Assembly: GCF_029623955.1 (NCBI RefSeq)
Contig: NZ_JARSBP010000009.1
Coordinates: forward strand, 1-64,000
Direction: 5' to 3'
Length of the DNA stretch: 64,000 nucleotides
Source: Mycobacterium sp. 236(2023)
Lineage (GTDB): Bacteria > Actinomycetota > Actinomycetes > Mycobacteriales > Mycobacteriaceae
The position numbers and the translations under genes were made by a program. The notes under the pieces are model-generated. The model was not told the origin of the DNA and did not search any database. It saw only the letters and a list, made by a program, of their open reading frames with translations. Shown piece by piece: positions 49,136 through 57,029 of this stretch (its first letter is position 1; every line of letters begins with the position of its first letter).

Positions 49136-50853
49136 CCGCGGAACCTGCAGGCGCCGAACGGTTTCGGTTCCTGGCCTCCTTCGTCGCGGGCAGGCCCGTC
49201 GACGTGATCGAGGCGGCCGCCGGGCAACCCGCGTACACGAATGGCCGGGCAGTCTTTGTCTCGCGGGGCGGGTCCGCCGATCACCAGCGCCGCGAGGTGC
49301 TGGTGCAGAGTGCGTTGCTGGGATCGGGCAGTCTCGATCGACGGTTCGCGAGCCGGCTGCGGGGCCGGCCTTCGGCGGCTCGTCGCTACCTCGCGCTCGA
49401 GGGTCACCGCGTGCTGGCCGGTCTCGCGATCCGAATTGCCTTGGCTGCCGAGATCTGTCCCGATGGCGCGCCGGATACCGGGAACGCCGAGGAGTCCATC
49501 GCAGTCGCCTTGGGCCGAACGAGGATCGCCGAGCCACCGACATGGTTCGGCACCGTCAGGCCCGCCCAGCTGATGTCGTCGCCGCCCACCCGGGTGTCGG
49601 CGCCGACCGGCAGGGACCTCTACGTGAACCTGGATGACGGCGAGATGTCCGACCTCAACGACGACCTCGACGACGAGGCCGACACTCCGGAAACCGGGAG
49701 CAGAATCCTCAGATTGTTCGAGGTACCCGTCGGAGCCAAGGCCACGGCCGACTTCCTGCGCAAGATTCTCGGAAGCTCCCGGTCTTCGGGAAACGACACC
49801 GCCGGCGGCGAGTTGACGCCCGGCGCGATGAGGCGAACGCCCGCGGCAAGCATGAGCGCACGACCCCTACCGACGCCGATCCGCTTCACCGACGGCGACA
49901 GGCCAGGTGCCGCGGTCGACGTCGGCGGCGCCCTCCACCCGGAGTGGAACGCCTTCACCCACCGGTACCGGCCGGATTGGTGCCGGGTCATCGACTTTCC
50001 CGTCACCGCCGCCGTCGGTGGCACCGACAGCGGTGTTCTGCGCGACGACGTCCTGCGGCGACGACTGTCGCGGGTCGGCCTCGGGCCCACCGTGTTGCGT
50101 GCCCGCGCCGACGGTGACGACCTCGACATCGAGGCGCTGATCCAGCTTTCCGTCGATCTGCGATCCGGTCATGCAGCACCGGAGCACATTCATACGGAAC
50201 GCCGCAATCGCGCACGTCACCTCGGAGTGCTCGTCCTGGTCGATGTTTCGGGCTCGGCCACCGACGGCGATTCGGAGGGCGCCACGGTCCACGACCATCA
50301 GCGCCGCGCCGCCGCCACGATCGCCGCGACGCTCGAGGAACTCGGTGACCGGGTGGCGGTGTACGGGTTCCGCTCTCAGGGCCGCAGGTCGGTACACCTG
50401 CTTGCCGTCAAGACCTTCGGCCAACGTTTCGGTGTCGCAGCCCGCAGCCGCCTCGAACACCTCCGGCCGTCGGGATACACGAGGCTCGGGACGGGCATTC
50501 GCGGCGCGGGCGAACTTCTCAAGCGGGACGCGGGGACACCCCACCGGCTACTGCTCGTCCTGTCCGACGGTTATCCGTACGACGACGGTTACGAAGGCCG
50601 GTACGCGGAAGCCGATGCCCGGCGGTCCCTCGATGAACTGCGCGCCGACGGTGTGGCGTGCCTGTGCCTGTCCATCGGCACAGCCGCCGAGTCGGACACG
50701 TTGCAACGCGTCTTCGGATCAGCGTGCCACCGCAGCGGATCGAGCTTGTCGGAGTTGAGCCCGCACATGGACGAACTGTTTCTGACCGCACTGCGGGAAC
50801 TGTCCGCTCCACGACCCGCCCGGGTATATGCTCCGACCGTCAATCACAAGTAG
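49132..50853 (+). CDS. CbbO/NorD-type von Willebrand factor A protein
   Basis: 573 residues, GTG overlapping the ATPase stop (GTGA). The C-terminal VWA domain (about 360-560) has a complete MIDAS: Asp371-x-Ser373-x-Ser375 (DVSGSA), Thr450 (GYTRLGTG), Asp479 (LSDGYPYDDGYEG). The middle (about 165-190) is acidic, and the N-terminal part is helical as in NorD/CbbO. Expected to form a complex with the ATPase and to recognise a carboxylate on the client via the MIDAS metal. Its last codons overlap the regulatory element at 50847. Confidence 0.92.
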   Translation: MTAEPAGAERFRFLASFVAGRPVDVIEAAAGQPAYTNGRAVFVSRGGSADHQRREVLVQSALLGSGSLDRRFASRLRGRPSAARRYLALEGHRVLAGLAIRIALAAEICPDGAPDTGNAEESIAVALGRTRIAEPPTWFGTVRPAQLMSSPPTRVSAPTGRDLYVNLDDGEMSDLNDDLDDEADTPETGSRILRLFEVPVGAKATADFLRKILGSSRSSGNDTAGGELTPGAMRRTPAASMSARPLPTPIRFTDGDRPGAAVDVGGALHPEWNAFTHRYRPDWCRVIDFPVTAAVGGTDSGVLRDDVLRRRLSRVGLGPTVLRARADGDDLDIEALIQLSVDLRSGHAAPEHIHTERRNRARHLGVLVLVDVSGSATDGDSEGATVHDHQRRAAATIAATLEELGDRVAVYGFRSQGRRSVHLLAVKTFGQRFGVAARSRLEHLRPSGYTRLGTGIRGAGELLKRDAGTPHRLLLVLSDGYPYDDGYEGRYAEADARRSLDELRADGVACLCLSIGTAAESDTLQRVFGSACHRSGSSLSELSPHMDELFLTALRELSAPRPARVYAPTVNHK

Positions 50854-50856
50854 TTG
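50847..50856. promoter_or_regulatory. Candidate operator CAAGTAGTTG(ATA)
   Basis: Same element as at 40280 and, with one base changed, at 36664. It overlaps the TAG stop of the VWA gene and lies 26 bases before the EBP-like gene. This suggests that the EBP-like gene has its own promoter and belongs with the Rieske A/aldehyde dehydrogenase regulon. Confidence 0.5.
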
Positions 50857-50882
50857 ATACAGCGCGGACAGAGGATGGCGAC

Positions 50883-51689
50883 GTGACGACGCCGAACGAA
50901 CACGAAACGAACTTTGCCCAGCCGTGGGCACCGCACCGCCTGAAGATCTACACCTGGACCGGCATCTTCACCTTCGGCATGTTCCTGTTGGTGACGGTCG
51001 GGGTCAGCATCGGATTCATCGCGCCGACCTTCACGACCGATGTGGTCGTCAACTTGATCTTCGGCATCCCTGTGATGCTGCTGCCCTTCGTCATCTTGTG
51101 GAATGCACCGGGAGAGAGGCGAACCCGGCTCGACAAGGCGGCCGAGCTCACGCTCTTCTACCTGCCCTACACGGCAGGCAGCCAGATCGGCTATGAACTG
51201 ATGTTTCTCGTCGGCCATCCACTCGGCCTGTGGGCGCCGACGACCGATCCCGGCTGGAAATGGTTGTGGTGGCAGTACGGCCTTGCCGACACCCGCTACG
51301 TCAGCGGCAATCCGTGGATCTTCGCGCTGGAGATCGTCGGTGTGCTGACCGGGGCCACCGTCTTCGTCATGTGGACCCGACTGGTCAAGACCGGACTGCC
51401 GGACGAGTCGCGCATCCGCTGCCTGTGGATCACCTTCGCCGGGTGCGCGATTCTGATGAGCAGCACCGCGGTCTACTTCCTGGCCGAGGTCGGCGCCGGC
51501 TTCAGCAACATCGGTCAGGGCGCCTTCGGTCTCGGGTTCAAATTCATCGGCGAGAACATCCCGTTCATCGTGTTGCCGCCACTGGTGCTGTATTCGATCC
51601 ATCTCCAGATCGACTACCTGACACGTCGTGCAGGCGCGCGGGCCGCATCGCTCACCGCACAGGCGGCACCAGGATCCGCAGCCCGCTGA
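50883..51689 (+). CDS. Emopamil-binding-protein-like (EXPERA-type) membrane protein
   Basis: 268 residues from GTG 50883. About six hydrophobic segments (20-48, 52-74, 88-112, 143-166, 178-203, 222-243). Visual alignment to human EBP (sterol delta8-delta7 isomerase): WWQYGLADTRYVSGN (129-143) against WKEYAKGDSRYILGD, then Glu150 in place of the catalytic Glu of the next helix. VYFLAEVGAGFSN (197-209) matches LYFLTEHRDGFQH, and Asn225 lies in GENIPFIVLP. Glu105 may stand for the first-helix acid; the partner His is Gln101. So a sterol/terpenoid double-bond isomerase or binding protein is plausible. The assignment is by eye. Confidence 0.7.
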   Translation: MTTPNEHETNFAQPWAPHRLKIYTWTGIFTFGMFLLVTVGVSIGFIAPTFTTDVVVNLIFGIPVMLLPFVILWNAPGERRTRLDKAAELTLFYLPYTAGSQIGYELMFLVGHPLGLWAPTTDPGWKWLWWQYGLADTRYVSGNPWIFALEIVGVLTGATVFVMWTRLVKTGLPDESRIRCLWITFAGCAILMSSTAVYFLAEVGAGFSNIGQGAFGLGFKFIGENIPFIVLPPLVLYSIHLQIDYLTRRAGARAASLTAQAAPGSAAR

Positions 51690-51742
51690 AACTCTGACAT
51701 CGCCGCCTCCGAACATGATTCAAGGGCCGAAAGGAGGTCCGC

Positions 51743-52657
51743 ATGCTGCATGGAGAGAAGATCCTGATCACCGGGGCCACCGGCAAGATCGCGTTTCCGA
51801 TCGCGCGCGCCCTGGCTCCGCACAACGAGGTGTGGGGCGCGGCCCGGCTGCGCGACCCGGCCGATCGCGACAAGCTGTCGGATGTGGGGGTGACACCGAT
51901 CGCCCTCGATGTGAGCACCGGCGACTTCTCCTGCATTCCGGACGATTTCGGCTACGTGTTCCACGCGGCGGTCGATCCGGGAACGGGGACCTGGCAACAG
52001 ACCGTGGAAACCAACGCGCACAACTCCGGGGAGCTGCTCTTCCACTGTCGCGCCGCCAAAGGGTTCGTGCTGTGCTCGACGGGCTCGATCTACGGGTACC
52101 AGGGCAGGCGCCCGCTCACCGAGGAAGACCCGCCCGGTGTGCCGTTGCGCGCCAACTACAGCTTCTCGAAGGTCGCCGCCGAAGCGCTGTGCAGCTGGAT
52201 CTCGCGGCGTCACGGTATCCCGTTGACGATCATCCGGATCTGCTCGACGTACGGCCCCGAGGGCGGCGCGGCCGCCGACCGCCTCGATGCGATCCTGGCG
52301 CGCAAGCCCATTCGGCTGCATCCCGACGCACCGAACAACTACAACCCGATCTACGAGGACGACTATGTCGCGCTGGGCATCCGGGCGATGGAAGTCGCGA
52401 CGTCGCCGCCCCAGGTGGTGAATTGGGCGGGCAGCGAGACCGTCAGCGTCGAGGAGTACTGCGCCTACCTGGGGCAACTCGTCGGAGTGGAGCCCGTCTT
52501 CGAATACACCGCAGAAGCCCACACGCCGCTGTGGCCCGACGTGAGCCATATGCACGAAGTCCTCGGCAGGACGAAAGTGCCTTGGCGAGAAGGTTTTCGG
52601 AGGATGGTCGCCGCCCGCTATCCTCACCTCGTCCTTGCCGGGTCGGGCCACGAGTGA
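51743..52657 (+). CDS. NAD-dependent epimerase/dehydratase-family (extended SDR) protein
   Basis: 304 residues, ATG with AAAGGAGG upstream. ITGATGKIA at 9-17 binds the dinucleotide; catalytic YSFSK around 154-158, preceded by STGSIYG. Extended SDR layout with a C-terminal substrate domain. Besides sugar epimerases, this group includes 3-beta-hydroxysteroid dehydrogenase/isomerase-like and cinnamoyl-CoA-reductase-like enzymes. Here it follows the EBP-like gene by 53 bases and overlaps the next gene by one base (TGATG). A 3-beta-hydroxysteroid-like oxidation is an attractive guess only. Confidence 0.9.
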   Translation: MLHGEKILITGATGKIAFPIARALAPHNEVWGAARLRDPADRDKLSDVGVTPIALDVSTGDFSCIPDDFGYVFHAAVDPGTGTWQQTVETNAHNSGELLFHCRAAKGFVLCSTGSIYGYQGRRPLTEEDPPGVPLRANYSFSKVAAEALCSWISRRHGIPLTIIRICSTYGPEGGAAADRLDAILARKPIRLHPDAPNNYNPIYEDDYVALGIRAMEVATSPPQVVNWAGSETVSVEEYCAYLGQLVGVEPVFEYTAEAHTPLWPDVSHMHEVLGRTKVPWREGFRRMVAARYPHLVLAGSGHE

Positions 52658-53400
52658 TGCAACTTCCAGGGACCCCGTCCGACGACGTCGACGGAGTGCT
52701 CGCCGCCGGCCGCGGTGACATCAGCACCCTGTTCGTGTCGATGGCCACCCGTCACCCCGAGGGCCGCGACGCGGACTACCTGCGGTGGCACACCCTGGAC
52801 CACCGGCCCGAACAGCATCGACTCGCGGCGGTCCGCGCATCTCTGCGGCTGGTGTCGACATCGGAATGCCGGGAGGCGCGACTGCCCGGCGATGCACGGT
52901 TCGACAGCATCGACCATGTGATGACGTATTTTTTCAGCGACCCCGCCGGACTCGTCGCGTTCAACGAGCTCTCCATCGCGCTCGGAGACGCGGGTCGCAA
53001 GATCGCGTTGCTTCCGCCGGTCGACCGTGGCGTGTACGCGGTGCAGAGCAAGGCGGCAGCGCCCCGGGTCAAGGTCGGTGCCGATGTGTTGCCCTGGTGG
53101 CCGGTGCGCGGCGTCGTCGCCCTGCTCGAACGCGAGTCGCTCGATGCGGCACCGCTTCTCGACGTCGACGGTGTTGCCGGTGTGTGGTCGGCCTCGACGC
53201 TGTGTGTGGATGCCGAACTTGCCAGCGCGAAAAGCGGCCAGCACCTGACGTATTGCTTCCTCGACGACGACCCCGTAACGGTCGCGCGGCGGATGGCTCC
53301 GGTGCTCACCCGCCGCTGGGAAGACGCCGGGACGCAGCCGCTGCTGGCCGCGCCGTTCTACCCGGTGATCCCGCACGAATGGGACCGGCATGTGCCGTGA
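52657..53400 (+). CDS. Two-domain EthD/dimeric alpha-beta-barrel-like protein
   Basis: 247 residues from ATG 52657. The N-terminal half (LFVSMATRHPEGRDADYLRWHTLDHRPEQHRL, quoted in pieces: EGRDADYLRWHTLDHRPEQ) looks like an EthD-type domain, in which the His-x-x-x-His pattern is usual. The second half (LLDVDGVAGVWSASTLC ... HLTYCFLDDDPVTVARRM) looks like a second copy of the same fold. EthD-like proteins often support P450 or monooxygenase systems without known chemistry. No signal peptide. Tightly coupled to its neighbours on both sides. Confidence 0.8.
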   Translation: MQLPGTPSDDVDGVLAAGRGDISTLFVSMATRHPEGRDADYLRWHTLDHRPEQHRLAAVRASLRLVSTSECREARLPGDARFDSIDHVMTYFFSDPAGLVAFNELSIALGDAGRKIALLPPVDRGVYAVQSKAAAPRVKVGADVLPWWPVRGVVALLERESLDAAPLLDVDGVAGVWSASTLCVDAELASAKSGQHLTYCFLDDDPVTVARRMAPVLTRRWEDAGTQPLLAAPFYPVIPHEWDRHVP

Positions 53401-53412
53401 CGAGGAGGTGAC

Positions 53413-54360
53413 ATGCGTATCGGCCTGATGGTCGGCTCGGACAAGGAACGGGATCGCGGAGACCGCCTGGCAGGGCTGATCTCCGACGGTGTCGCCGCCG
53501 AAGTCGCGGGCTTCAGCTCGTTCTGGTTTCCCCAGGTGCCCGGGTATCTGGACGCGATGACGGCGATCGCGCTTCTCGGCGCGTCGACCACGTCGATCGA
53601 ACTCGGCACCGCCGTGGTCCCGATCCAGACCCGCCATCCGCTGATTCTCGCCCAGCAGGCACTGACCACGAACGCAGCGTGCGGTGGCCGCTTCGCGCTC
53701 GGCCTCGGTTTGTCACACGACTGGATTATCAACGGCCAGTTGGGACTTCCGTACGAGCGGCCGGTGAGCACGCTCCGGCATCACCTGGATGTGCTGGGAG
53801 CGGCATTCGCCGGACCGGGCCAGGTGAACGTCGACAACGATGACTTCCGGGTGCACAGTCCGATCGACGTGACTGACACCGCGCCGCCTGTTCTGCTTGC
53901 CGCACTCGGACCGAAGATGCTGCGGATCGCAGGCGAGCGGGCCGACGGGACACTCCTGTGGATGGCCGATGAGCGCGCTGTCGGCGAACACGTGGCACCG
54001 CGCATCACGGCTGCTGCGCAGGCCGCCGGCCGACCGTCCCCCCGCGTCGTCGCGGGGGTACCGGTCGCGCTATGCGCGCCCGGTGACGTCGACGACGCGC
54101 GCACCCACGCCAGCGAAGTGCTCGGGCACGCCCACTTCTCCCCCAACTACGTGGCGCTGCTCGAACACGGCGACGCTGAGGACGTCGGCGACACGATGGC
54201 GGCCGGAGACGAATCCGCGGTCCTGCGACGGCTACAGGCCTATCGCGACGCCGGGGTCACCGATCTCGCCGCTCGCATCATCCCCCTCGGCAAGGACGCC
54301 GCCGAGAAGAGCCGGTCGCGCGAACGTACCGCCCAGTTCCTGGCATCACTGGTCCTGTGA
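53413..54360 (+). CDS. LLM-class (F420-dependent-type) oxidoreductase
   Basis: 315 residues, ATG with GAGGAGGTG upstream. Luciferase-like barrel: FSSFWFPQVPGYLDAMTAIALLG at about 34-56 (partly quoted), TRHPLILAQQALTT, GGRFALGLGLSH at about 91-102. Shorter and clearly different from the LLM protein at 12874. In this organism group most such enzymes use F420. It could carry out a hydride transfer on a ketone or enone made by the epimerase-like gene upstream. Last gene of the block from 51743; stop three bases before a convergent gene. Confidence 0.92.
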   Translation: MRIGLMVGSDKERDRGDRLAGLISDGVAAEVAGFSSFWFPQVPGYLDAMTAIALLGASTTSIELGTAVVPIQTRHPLILAQQALTTNAACGGRFALGLGLSHDWIINGQLGLPYERPVSTLRHHLDVLGAAFAGPGQVNVDNDDFRVHSPIDVTDTAPPVLLAALGPKMLRIAGERADGTLLWMADERAVGEHVAPRITAAAQAAGRPSPRVVAGVPVALCAPGDVDDARTHASEVLGHAHFSPNYVALLEHGDAEDVGDTMAAGDESAVLRRLQAYRDAGVTDLAARIIPLGKDAAEKSRSRERTAQFLASLVL

Positions 54361-54362
54361 CC

Positions 54363-54545
54363 TCATCGGCGGGACCGCAGCACCGACGCGACGACTGCTG
54401 CGGCAACCGAAATCCCGACAACACAGGCGAATCCACCCAGGATCAGATGTCGCGGTGACCCGCCCGACGCGAATGCCACCAGCTGAAGACCTCCGGCAGT
54501 CAGTGCCAGGCCGGCGAAGGCCAACGCCGCGATCTTGAGGGTCAT
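54363..54545 (-). CDS. Small two-helix membrane protein
   Basis: 60 residues. Two hydrophobic segments (about 3-27 and 34-55) separated by SGGSPRH, ending in basic RSRR: a small inner-membrane hairpin. The ATG overlaps the TGA of the VOC gene (ATGA). No function known. Could be a membrane anchor or spurious, but the coupling and composition support it. Confidence 0.6.
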   Translation of the reverse strand: MTLKIAALAFAGLALTAGGLQLVAFASGGSPRHLILGGFACVVGISVAAAVVASVLRSRR

Positions 54546-54967
54546 TCGTCCTTTCCGAGCGCATAGCTGCCCATGAACTCCATCGGCACCCCGCCGACGG
54601 TGCAGAAGAACAACTCGACGCCCGGTACTCCGGCATCGAAAACGGTCACGTCGGAGGCATGTTTGGCCGCCGCGTCCTGACTCCGCCCGAAATCGTCGGT
54701 CAGGAAGGACAACGCCGCCAGGCCCTCCGGCGCCACCGCGCGCAGATGTTCGGGGACGTCGAGCACCTCGATAAGGCCGGCTTCGCCGGTGCCCAGGATC
54801 GTCACGTCAGCACCGTCGGAGGGCGGCCATCCCAGCGTCGTCTCCAGGACAGGCCCCGGCACCCGCATCTGGTAGGCGACAGTCATGCCGACGACCTCGG
54901 TCAGGAATGCGATGAAGTCCGCAGCCGAGTGGCTGCGCATGACGACATGGTGGAGATGGTTGGGCAT
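54542..54967 (-). CDS. Vicinal oxygen chelate (glyoxalase/extradiol-like) protein
   Basis: 141 residues, one glyoxalase-type module pair. His near 6-7 (HLHHVVM), the fold pattern VGMTVAYQMRVPGPVLE ... GLIEVLDVP, and a closing Glu in PMEFMGS. VOC enzymes include glyoxalase I, methylmalonyl-CoA epimerase and extradiol dioxygenases. At this size and without typical dioxygenase spacing, an epimerase or isomerase is more likely. Divergent from the TetR gene at 55079. Confidence 0.85.
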   Translation of the reverse strand: MPNHLHHVVMRSHSAADFIAFLTEVVGMTVAYQMRVPGPVLETTLGWPPSDGADVTILGTGEAGLIEVLDVPEHLRAVAPEGLAALSFLTDDFGRSQDAAAKHASDVTVFDAGVPGVELFFCTVGGVPMEFMGSYALGKDE

Positions 54968-55037
54968 GGCCGAACGCTACCCAGTGGCAGCCGCCGGGGA
55001 CGGACAACCGAAAAATCCATTTAGTTTTACTCCGGTC

Positions 55038-55070
55038 AACTATTGGCCGTCCGCCAAAGAGCTGTTAGTT
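55038..55070. promoter_or_regulatory. Inverted repeat upstream of a TetR gene
   Basis: TTGGC (55043-55047) and GCCAA (55053-55057) form a 5-5-5 inverted repeat, flanked by AACTA (55038-55042) and TAGTT (55066-55070). It lies in the divergent gap between the VOC gene and the TetR gene, directly upstream of the TetR start. Probable autoregulatory operator. Confidence 0.5.
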
Positions 55071-55078
55071 TGCCTGAT

Positions 55079-55744
55079 GTGGCGGTGATCAAGCCGGAAG
55101 TGAAAGCTGACCGTGGTCAGCGCAGGGCATCGTTTCAACGAGCTCGTTCCACCGAGACGAAAAGGATGCTCGTCCAGGCCGCGATGGCACTGTGGCGCAC
55201 CAAGGGGTATGCCTCCACCACCGTCGTCGACATCTGTACCGCGGCCGGCGTATCCAAAGCGCTCTTCTACTTCTATTTCCCCCGCAAGGAGGATGTGCTC
55301 TTCGAGATCGGCGTGCTGTCGACGCAATCCGCACACCGCCGGATCCACGAACTGTTGAAGAAGCCGTACGAGATCGAACCCGTTATCTCCGCCGCGCTCA
55401 CCGCCTTCGAACGGTCGATGGCGCGCAACCCGAGCGAACTCGTCGTCGAAACCATCCTCGAGGGCTACCGGCACGAGCACCGCATCATGGCCGACGGCGC
55501 CCCGCCCGGCATCGACGAGGGCATGTTCACCGAGTTGTTCACGCGGGCACGAGCGGACGGCAAGTTGCCCGATTCGGTCGACACCACACATTTGGCCTAT
55601 CTGGCGCACACCATGGTCAGCGAGGGGGCCAGGCACTGGGCGGCAGGAGCTTTCGGGCAGCGCTCGTTCGCCGAGGTCGTCACCGAAGACATCTGCACGC
55701 TGATCGACGGATACACGGCAAGGAGGCCGCATGTGGGATTTTGA
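55079..55744 (+). CDS. TetR-family transcriptional regulator
   Basis: 221 residues from GTG 55079; GTG 55085 and TTG 55070 are alternatives and none has a clear ribosome site. Helix-turn-helix around residues 30-75 (MLVQAAMALWRTKGYASTTVVDICTAAGVSKALFYFYF, quoted in part as GYASTTVVDICTAAGVSKAL). Overlaps the acyl-CoA dehydrogenase gene start by 14 bases, so the regulator is part of the operon it probably controls (TetR - acyl-CoA dehydrogenase - kinase - MDR). An acyl-CoA or related ligand is a reasonable guess. Confidence 0.9.
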   Translation: MAVIKPEVKADRGQRRASFQRARSTETKRMLVQAAMALWRTKGYASTTVVDICTAAGVSKALFYFYFPRKEDVLFEIGVLSTQSAHRRIHELLKKPYEIEPVISAALTAFERSMARNPSELVVETILEGYRHEHRIMADGAPPGIDEGMFTELFTRARADGKLPDSVDTTHLAYLAHTMVSEGARHWAAGAFGQRSFAEVVTEDICTLIDGYTARRPHVGF

Positions 55745-57029
55745 GACCGACCCCGAGTACCAGAAGGTGCTCGACTGGGCAGACGAGTTCGTCCGCGAGG
55801 AGGTCGAGCCACTCGACTTCGCTTTCCCGCATCAGCAGTTCGTGCCGCTGGAAGGCAAGAGGCGCGAGGCGATCGACCCCCTCAAGGCGGAGGTGCGGCG
55901 ACGCGGACTCTGGGCCACGCATCTGGGCGCCGACCTCGGGGGTCAGGGCTATGGACAGCTCAAGCTCGCGCTGCTCAACGAGATCCTCGGCCGCTCGCAG
56001 TGGGCGCCGATCATCTTCGGCTGTCAGGCCCCCGATACCGGCAACGCCGAGATCATCGCGCACTACGGTACCGAGGAGCAGAAGCAGAAGTACCTGCGGC
56101 CACTGCTGGAGGGTGAACTGTTCTCCTGCTATTCGATGACCGAACCGCATGCCGGTGCCGACCCGACGATGTTCACCACGAGCGCGGTGCGCGACGGGGA
56201 CGACTGGGTCATAAACGGGTGGAAGTTCTTCTCCTCCAACGCGGCCACCGCGTCGTTCCTCATCGTCATGGTCGTCACCAACCCCGATGTCAGTGCCTAC
56301 CAAGGGATGTCGATGTTCCTGGTGCCCACAGACACGCCCGGCGTCAAGATCGAGCGCAACGTCGGACTGTACGGGGAGCGTGCCGACGAGGGCTCGCATG
56401 CACTGATCCACTACGACAACGTGCGCGTGCCTGCCGAGGCACTCCTCGGCGGTGAGGGGCAAGCGTTCGTCATCGCGCAGACCCGGCTCGGTGGCGGCCG
56501 CATCCACCACGCCATGCGTACCATCGGCATGTCACGCAAGGCTCTGGACATGATGTGCGAGCGTGCGCTGAGCCGGGAAACACAGGGCAGCCGCCTGTCG
56601 GACAAGCAGTTCGTGCAGGGATATATCGCGGACTCGTACGCTCAGCTGTTGCAGTTCCGGCTGATGGTGCTCTACACCGCGTGGGAGATCGACAAGTACA
56701 ACGACTACAAGAAGGTCCGCAAGGACATTGCCGCGGTCAAGGTCGTCATGCCGACCGTCCTACACGACATCGCCTGGCGCGCAATGCAAGTACACGGAGC
56801 TCTGGGCGTCACCAACGAAGTCCCGTTCCTCGGCATGGTGACCGGGGCTGCGGTCATGGGCCTGGCCGACGGACCCACCGAGGTGCACAAGACCACCGTC
56901 GCCAAGCAGGTTCTGCGCGACTACCGGCCAGCCGAAGGCACGTGGCCATCCGAATGGATTCCGGCCAAACGCGAAGCCGCGCTGGCGAAGTACGCGGACT
57001 TTGTCGAACATGAGGTCGGCAACCTGTGA
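55731..57029 (+). CDS. Acyl-CoA dehydrogenase, ACAD10/11-like
   Basis: 432 residues. Flavin and substrate motifs are YSMTEPHAGADPTMF (about 134-148), the hydrophobic GWKFFSSNA, and the C-terminal QVHGALGVTNEVPF with DGPTEVHKTTVAKQVL. The N-terminal length and these motifs resemble the dehydrogenase part of ACAD10/ACAD11 and bacterial LvaC-like proteins. Its direct partner is the phosphotransferase-like gene next to it, overlapping by GTGA, as in the fused eukaryotic ACAD11. The known chemistry there is conversion of phosphorylated 4-hydroxyacyl-CoA to an enoyl-CoA. Confidence 0.9.
   Translation: MWDFETDPEYQKVLDWADEFVREEVEPLDFAFPHQQFVPLEGKRREAIDPLKAEVRRRGLWATHLGADLGGQGYGQLKLALLNEILGRSQWAPIIFGCQAPDTGNAEIIAHYGTEEQKQKYLRPLLEGELFSCYSMTEPHAGADPTMFTTSAVRDGDDWVINGWKFFSSNAATASFLIVMVVTNPDVSAYQGMSMFLVPTDTPGVKIERNVGLYGERADEGSHALIHYDNVRVPAEALLGGEGQAFVIAQTRLGGGRIHHAMRTIGMSRKALDMMCERALSRETQGSRLSDKQFVQGYIADSYAQLLQFRLMVLYTAWEIDKYNDYKKVRKDIAAVKVVMPTVLHDIAWRAMQVHGALGVTNEVPFLGMVTGAAVMGLADGPTEVHKTTVAKQVLRDYRPAEGTWPSEWIPAKREAALAKYADFVEHEVGNL

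Noticed and set aside
48317..50853. Rubisco or denitrification locus
   Set aside because: The ATPase and VWA proteins resemble CbbQ/CbbO and NorQ/NorD, but no rbcL/S, norB/C or nir gene is in the window.
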